NCBI GenBank assembly: GCA_963714125.1
Contig: OY970234.1
Location: 3,348,001 to 3,412,000 of the forward strand
Source: CAWCAW01 sp963714125
Lineage (GTDB): Bacteria > Actinomycetota > Acidimicrobiia > Acidimicrobiales > UBA8190
DNA: 64,000 nt
Direction of reading: 5' to 3'
The notes beneath the pieces were generated by a model. The model saw only the letters and a list, made by a program, of their open reading frames with translations. It had not been told where the DNA came from and searched no databases. Both the position numbers and the translations under genes were made by a program. Of this stretch, positions 61,582 through 64,000 are shown one piece after another. Positions within the stretch are counted from its first letter, which is position 1; each line of letters opens with the position of its first letter.

Positions 61582-62474
61582 GCCAGAGCCTCTCGGAAGA
61601 CCTCCGACAGCCGGCGCCGGGCAAAGACGAACTCGGTGACCCGGCCGGCTGCCATGGCGGCTTGCAGCACGGACTGACTGTCGACATCGTCGTCGAGCAT
61701 CAACCGGGCTTCTCCCCCGGCGACCTCAGACACGGTCACACCGGCCAGCGCACGGGCCCAGGCCGCCTCACGGTCGCCGTCGACACGGACCACCAGGCGC
61801 CGGTGTCCGCTGGTGGCCAGATCGTCCACCTTGCCGCTGATAACAACGCGGCCGTGATCGATAATGGTGACGGCCTCACACAAGTTCTCCACCAAGTCGA
61901 GCTGATGGCTGGAGAACAACACGCAGCCGCCGGCGTGCGCTTGTTCGACCAGCACCTCGCCTATGGCGTCGATACCGGTGGGGTCCAGCCCTTGCAAAGG
62001 TTCGTCGAGGATGAGCACCTCGGGCCCGTGCAGCAAGGCCGCCGCCAGCTGGATGCGTTGCTGATTCCCATGCGACAGGGCGTCCACCCGGCTGGTGACC
62101 CGATCGGCGATGCCGAGGCGCTCGAGCCACGTCGTCATGGACACCGCCGCGTCGTGCGCGCTCATGCCGTGCAGCTTGCCGAGATAGATCAGCTGCTCGC
62201 CCACCGCCATGGTCGGATACAGCCCGCGCTCCTCGGGCATGTAGCCGAATCGACGGCGTTGCGCTTGACCCACCGGCACCCCGTTGAAGCGAACGCTGCC
62301 GGCTTCGAGGTCGACCAACCCGAATACGGCTCGCATGGCCGTGGTCTTGCCGGCCCCGTTGGCCCCCAAGAAACCGACCACTTGGCCGGCCGGAACCGAA
62401 AACGAGAGATGGTCGAGGGCGGTGATGGCGCCGTAGCGCCGCAGGAGCCCGTCAAGCTCGAGGACGTCACCCAC
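61578..62474 (-). CDS. ABC transporter ATP-binding protein (NatA-like)
   Basis: 298 residues. Walker A FLGANGAGKTTAMRAVFG, Q-loop GYMPEERGLYPTM, signature LSHGNQQRIQLAAALLHG, Walker B VLILDEPLQGLDP and the SSHQLDLVE switch. A C-terminal DUF4162-like domain follows (LVVRVDGDREAAWARALAG). Partner of the permease downstream; drives export. Confidence 0.93.
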   Translation of the reverse strand: MGDVLELDGLLRRYGAITALDHLSFSVPAGQVVGFLGANGAGKTTAMRAVFGLVDLEAGSVRFNGVPVGQAQRRRFGYMPEERGLYPTMAVGEQLIYLGKLHGMSAHDAAVSMTTWLERLGIADRVTSRVDALSHGNQQRIQLAAALLHGPEVLILDEPLQGLDPTGIDAIGEVLVEQAHAGGCVLFSSHQLDLVENLCEAVTIIDHGRVVISGKVDDLATSGHRRLVVRVDGDREAAWARALAGVTVSEVAGGEARLMLDDDVDSQSVLQAAMAAGRVTEFVFARRRLSEVFREALA

Positions 62475-62492
62475 CCGGCATCGCCGTTGCGC

Positions 62493-63617
62493 TCACCAAT
62501 CCGCCCAGCCGGCCGCCTTCATTGTTCCGCGGACGGTACGGGGATCCACCGGGCGGCCCGCCTCCGACGCCTGGTAGACCGCAAAGCACAGTTGCAACAC
62601 TTGCGCGGCGGCGGCAGGAGACATCTCGGCCGGAGTCCCCGTCAAAAGCGCATTGACGAAGTGGAACGAGGAACGACGGAACCCTGAGGCCCAGTCGGCG
62701 TCGACGTCAGTGAACTCGGTCCACGTTCGGTTGTTGTCCTTGCCGTTGTAGAGGACCACGGGAGGAAGGTCGAGCATCTCGCCGGTGGCACGCGTCACCC
62801 ACACAAACCCTTCGTCGCCTTGAATCTCGAAAAACTCATCGGCCCCGTAGTAGCGCGACCGGAGATACATCTGGGGGGCGTACTCGACCGACATGACGCC
62901 CAGCAGCCCGGGGTCCTGGTATTCGAAGAGCGCCACCATCGGCTCGAAGAAGAGATCTCGCCGACGCACGACCGATTGCACGGAAACGATGTCTTGGTCC
63001 ACCAGCCACATGGCCATGGCGTACTTGTGCACCATGTCGTCGAAGAGGTGCCCACCGGGGCTGCGATCATCCAGCCGCCATCCATATCCCTCAGGTCGGA
63101 GGTTGGACTGAAAAGCCGAGTCCGTTTGCCCCACCACGGTGCGGATACGCAGCCCGGTCGGTCGACCGATGGCGCCGTCGGCCACGAGCTTCTTGGCCAG
63201 CTCGAGGGGCGGGTAGTGCACGAAGCATTCGCTCACCCGCAGGGTCAGCCCGGCCTTGTCGGCGACGCGCCCGAGCTCAAGGGACTCGTCTACCGAGTTG
63301 GTCATCGGTTTTTGCACCGAGACGTGCTTGCCGGCCTCCAGGGCGGCACCGATGTGGGCATTGTGCAGATGGGTGGGCGTGAGGATCTCCACCGCCTCGA
63401 TGTCCTCGTCGGCCAGAAAGGCGTCGATGTCGGTGTAGATCCTCGGCACACCCCCCCACCGCTGGGCCGCCTCGATGGCCACCGCCTCGTCGACGTCACA
63501 GACGGCCAAGACCTGGCAGCGGGGATCTTCCACGTACCCGGCCACGTTCAGATCGGCGATGTTCCCGGCGCCGAGGACTCCGAGTGCGACCGTCTCCCCG
63601 CCTACTGCGCGTGGCAT
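62493..63617 (-). CDS. Gfo/Idh/MocA-family oxidoreductase
   Basis: 374 residues from ATG 63617, chosen for its GGAGGGG ribosome site. N-terminal NAD(P)-binding fold LGVLGAGNIADLNVAGY, the AVEILTPTHLHNAHIGAALE strand, then GKHVSVQKPMTNSVDE (the EKP/QKP motif Lys), and a C-terminal GGHLFDDMVHKYAMAMW substrate region. Likely acts on a sugar or inositol. Only 18 bp upstream of the ABC ATPase gene. Confidence 0.9.
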   Translation of the reverse strand: MPRAVGGETVALGVLGAGNIADLNVAGYVEDPRCQVLAVCDVDEAVAIEAAQRWGGVPRIYTDIDAFLADEDIEAVEILTPTHLHNAHIGAALEAGKHVSVQKPMTNSVDESLELGRVADKAGLTLRVSECFVHYPPLELAKKLVADGAIGRPTGLRIRTVVGQTDSAFQSNLRPEGYGWRLDDRSPGGHLFDDMVHKYAMAMWLVDQDIVSVQSVVRRRDLFFEPMVALFEYQDPGLLGVMSVEYAPQMYLRSRYYGADEFFEIQGDEGFVWVTRATGEMLDLPPVVLYNGKDNNRTWTEFTDVDADWASGFRRSSFHFVNALLTGTPAEMSPAAAAQVLQLCFAVYQASEAGRPVDPRTVRGTMKAAGWADW

Positions 63618-63745
63618 GTAATCCCCTCCGTTCGATCGCCACAGGTCAGGGGGCATGAGTCGCGCCCGGCCCGAAGCGCACAGAAACGCCGAATGTACCC
63701 CGGTAGCATGGAGCAGGCAGGTAGCGCATCGGGGGGATCGAGACA

Positions 63746-64000
63746 ATGGCAGACATGTTCAGCGATGCCGAGCTCACCGCCTTGGCCCTGGCCGCCGATC
63801 CCAACGAGCCTCTCGACCGCGACGCCGTCCCCCTCGATGTCTATTTGGGGCAGGTGGCGGGGCCATTACCCGAGTGGTACATGGCACCCGTGCGCGCCCG
63901 GCACATGAGCCGAGGTCCACAAGTCGTCATCCTCGTGTTGATCGGCGCCTTTCTGCTCATCGAGGCGTTTGGCCTGTGCAGCACCTACGGCCAGTTCCCC
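63746..64000 (+). CDS. membrane protein, partial (C-terminus off the right edge)
   Basis: 85 residues visible from ATG 63746. A polar 55-residue N-terminus (MFSDAELTALALAADPNEPL, VPLDVYLGQVAGPLPEWYM) then a TM helix QVVILVLIGAFLLIEAFGL. A TAGCAT box at 63704-63709 could be the -10; GGGGGGAT is a possible ribosome site. No family recognised from the part seen. Confidence 0.6.
   Translation, partial: MADMFSDAELTALALAADPNEPLDRDAVPLDVYLGQVAGPLPEWYMAPVRARHMSRGPQVVILVLIGAFLLIEAFGLCSTYGQFP

Noticed and set aside
1..64000. CRISPR arrays, prophage or integrative-element machinery
   Set aside because: No regularly spaced direct repeats, cas genes, phage structural genes, integrases or relaxases were seen; the only mobile elements are the two IS21 copies.

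Overview
The window is GC-rich DNA with actinobacterial traits: high GC at third codon positions, a full classical menaquinone pathway, many GTG starts, several TANNNT -10 boxes only 5-7 nt upstream of start codons (leaderless mRNAs), a Tat-type exported hemerythrin and lipoproteins. Class Acidimicrobiia or a neighbour is a plausible guess, but nothing here proves it. There is no rRNA, CRISPR array or prophage; two tRNA genes are present.

Layout. 1-6.7 kb: exported proteins (a beta-propeller lipoprotein cut by the left edge, a hemerythrin, a small lipoprotein behind a DtxR-like box), an AhpD-like protein, a FadR-type regulator and a large propeller/DUF2510 membrane protein. 6.8-16.9 kb: an M48 protease, then the menaquinone cluster: merR-menG-menF (+), menD (-), menH (+), menB-menA-menC (-) and menE (+). 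17-33.4 kb: accessory surface and secretion genes (a polytopic membrane protein, two paralogous exported proteins with putative Ig-like ends, a GH4 glycosidase, an arylsulfatase, two methyltransferases, a PadR/HAAS pair) interleaved with small coiled-coil/HTH proteins. 33.4-44.7 kb: an ArsR/SRPBCC pair, an IS21 element with a broken istA, ferritin-like and CsbD stress proteins, an atypical Nramp transporter behind a possible structured RNA, a DUF2079 membrane protein bracketed by two HTH copies, and an intact IS21 element. 44.7-51.2 kb: a gene-poor, decayed stretch with small or truncated genes and tRNA-Glu(CTC). 51.2-55.9 kb: an exported protein, then a five-gene electron-transfer operon (small membrane protein, ApbE, ferric-reductase-like protein, NuoF-like protein, ferredoxin) divergent from a SecE-like gene. 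55.9-64 kb: housekeeping: a membrane protein, tRNA-Gln(CTG), and a minus-strand run of Gfo/Idh oxidoreductase, ABC ATPase and permease, ferredoxin, gltX and ydcF.

How they work together. The men genes supply MenF, D, H, C, E, B, A and G, so chorismate to menaquinone is covered except for a recognised DHNA-CoA thioesterase. The merR gene heads the menG-menF operon and shares an 8-base motif with the menE promoter, so it may control the pathway. The accessory half is marked by one repeated element: a family of about 120-residue proteins (N-terminal helical region, C-terminal helix-turn-helix) with four intact and two decayed copies within 28 kb, mostly beside genes for exported or membrane proteins. 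I consider this family, the shared inverted repeat before the two paralogous exported proteins, and the folded leader before the Nramp gene the best candidates for undescribed biology.
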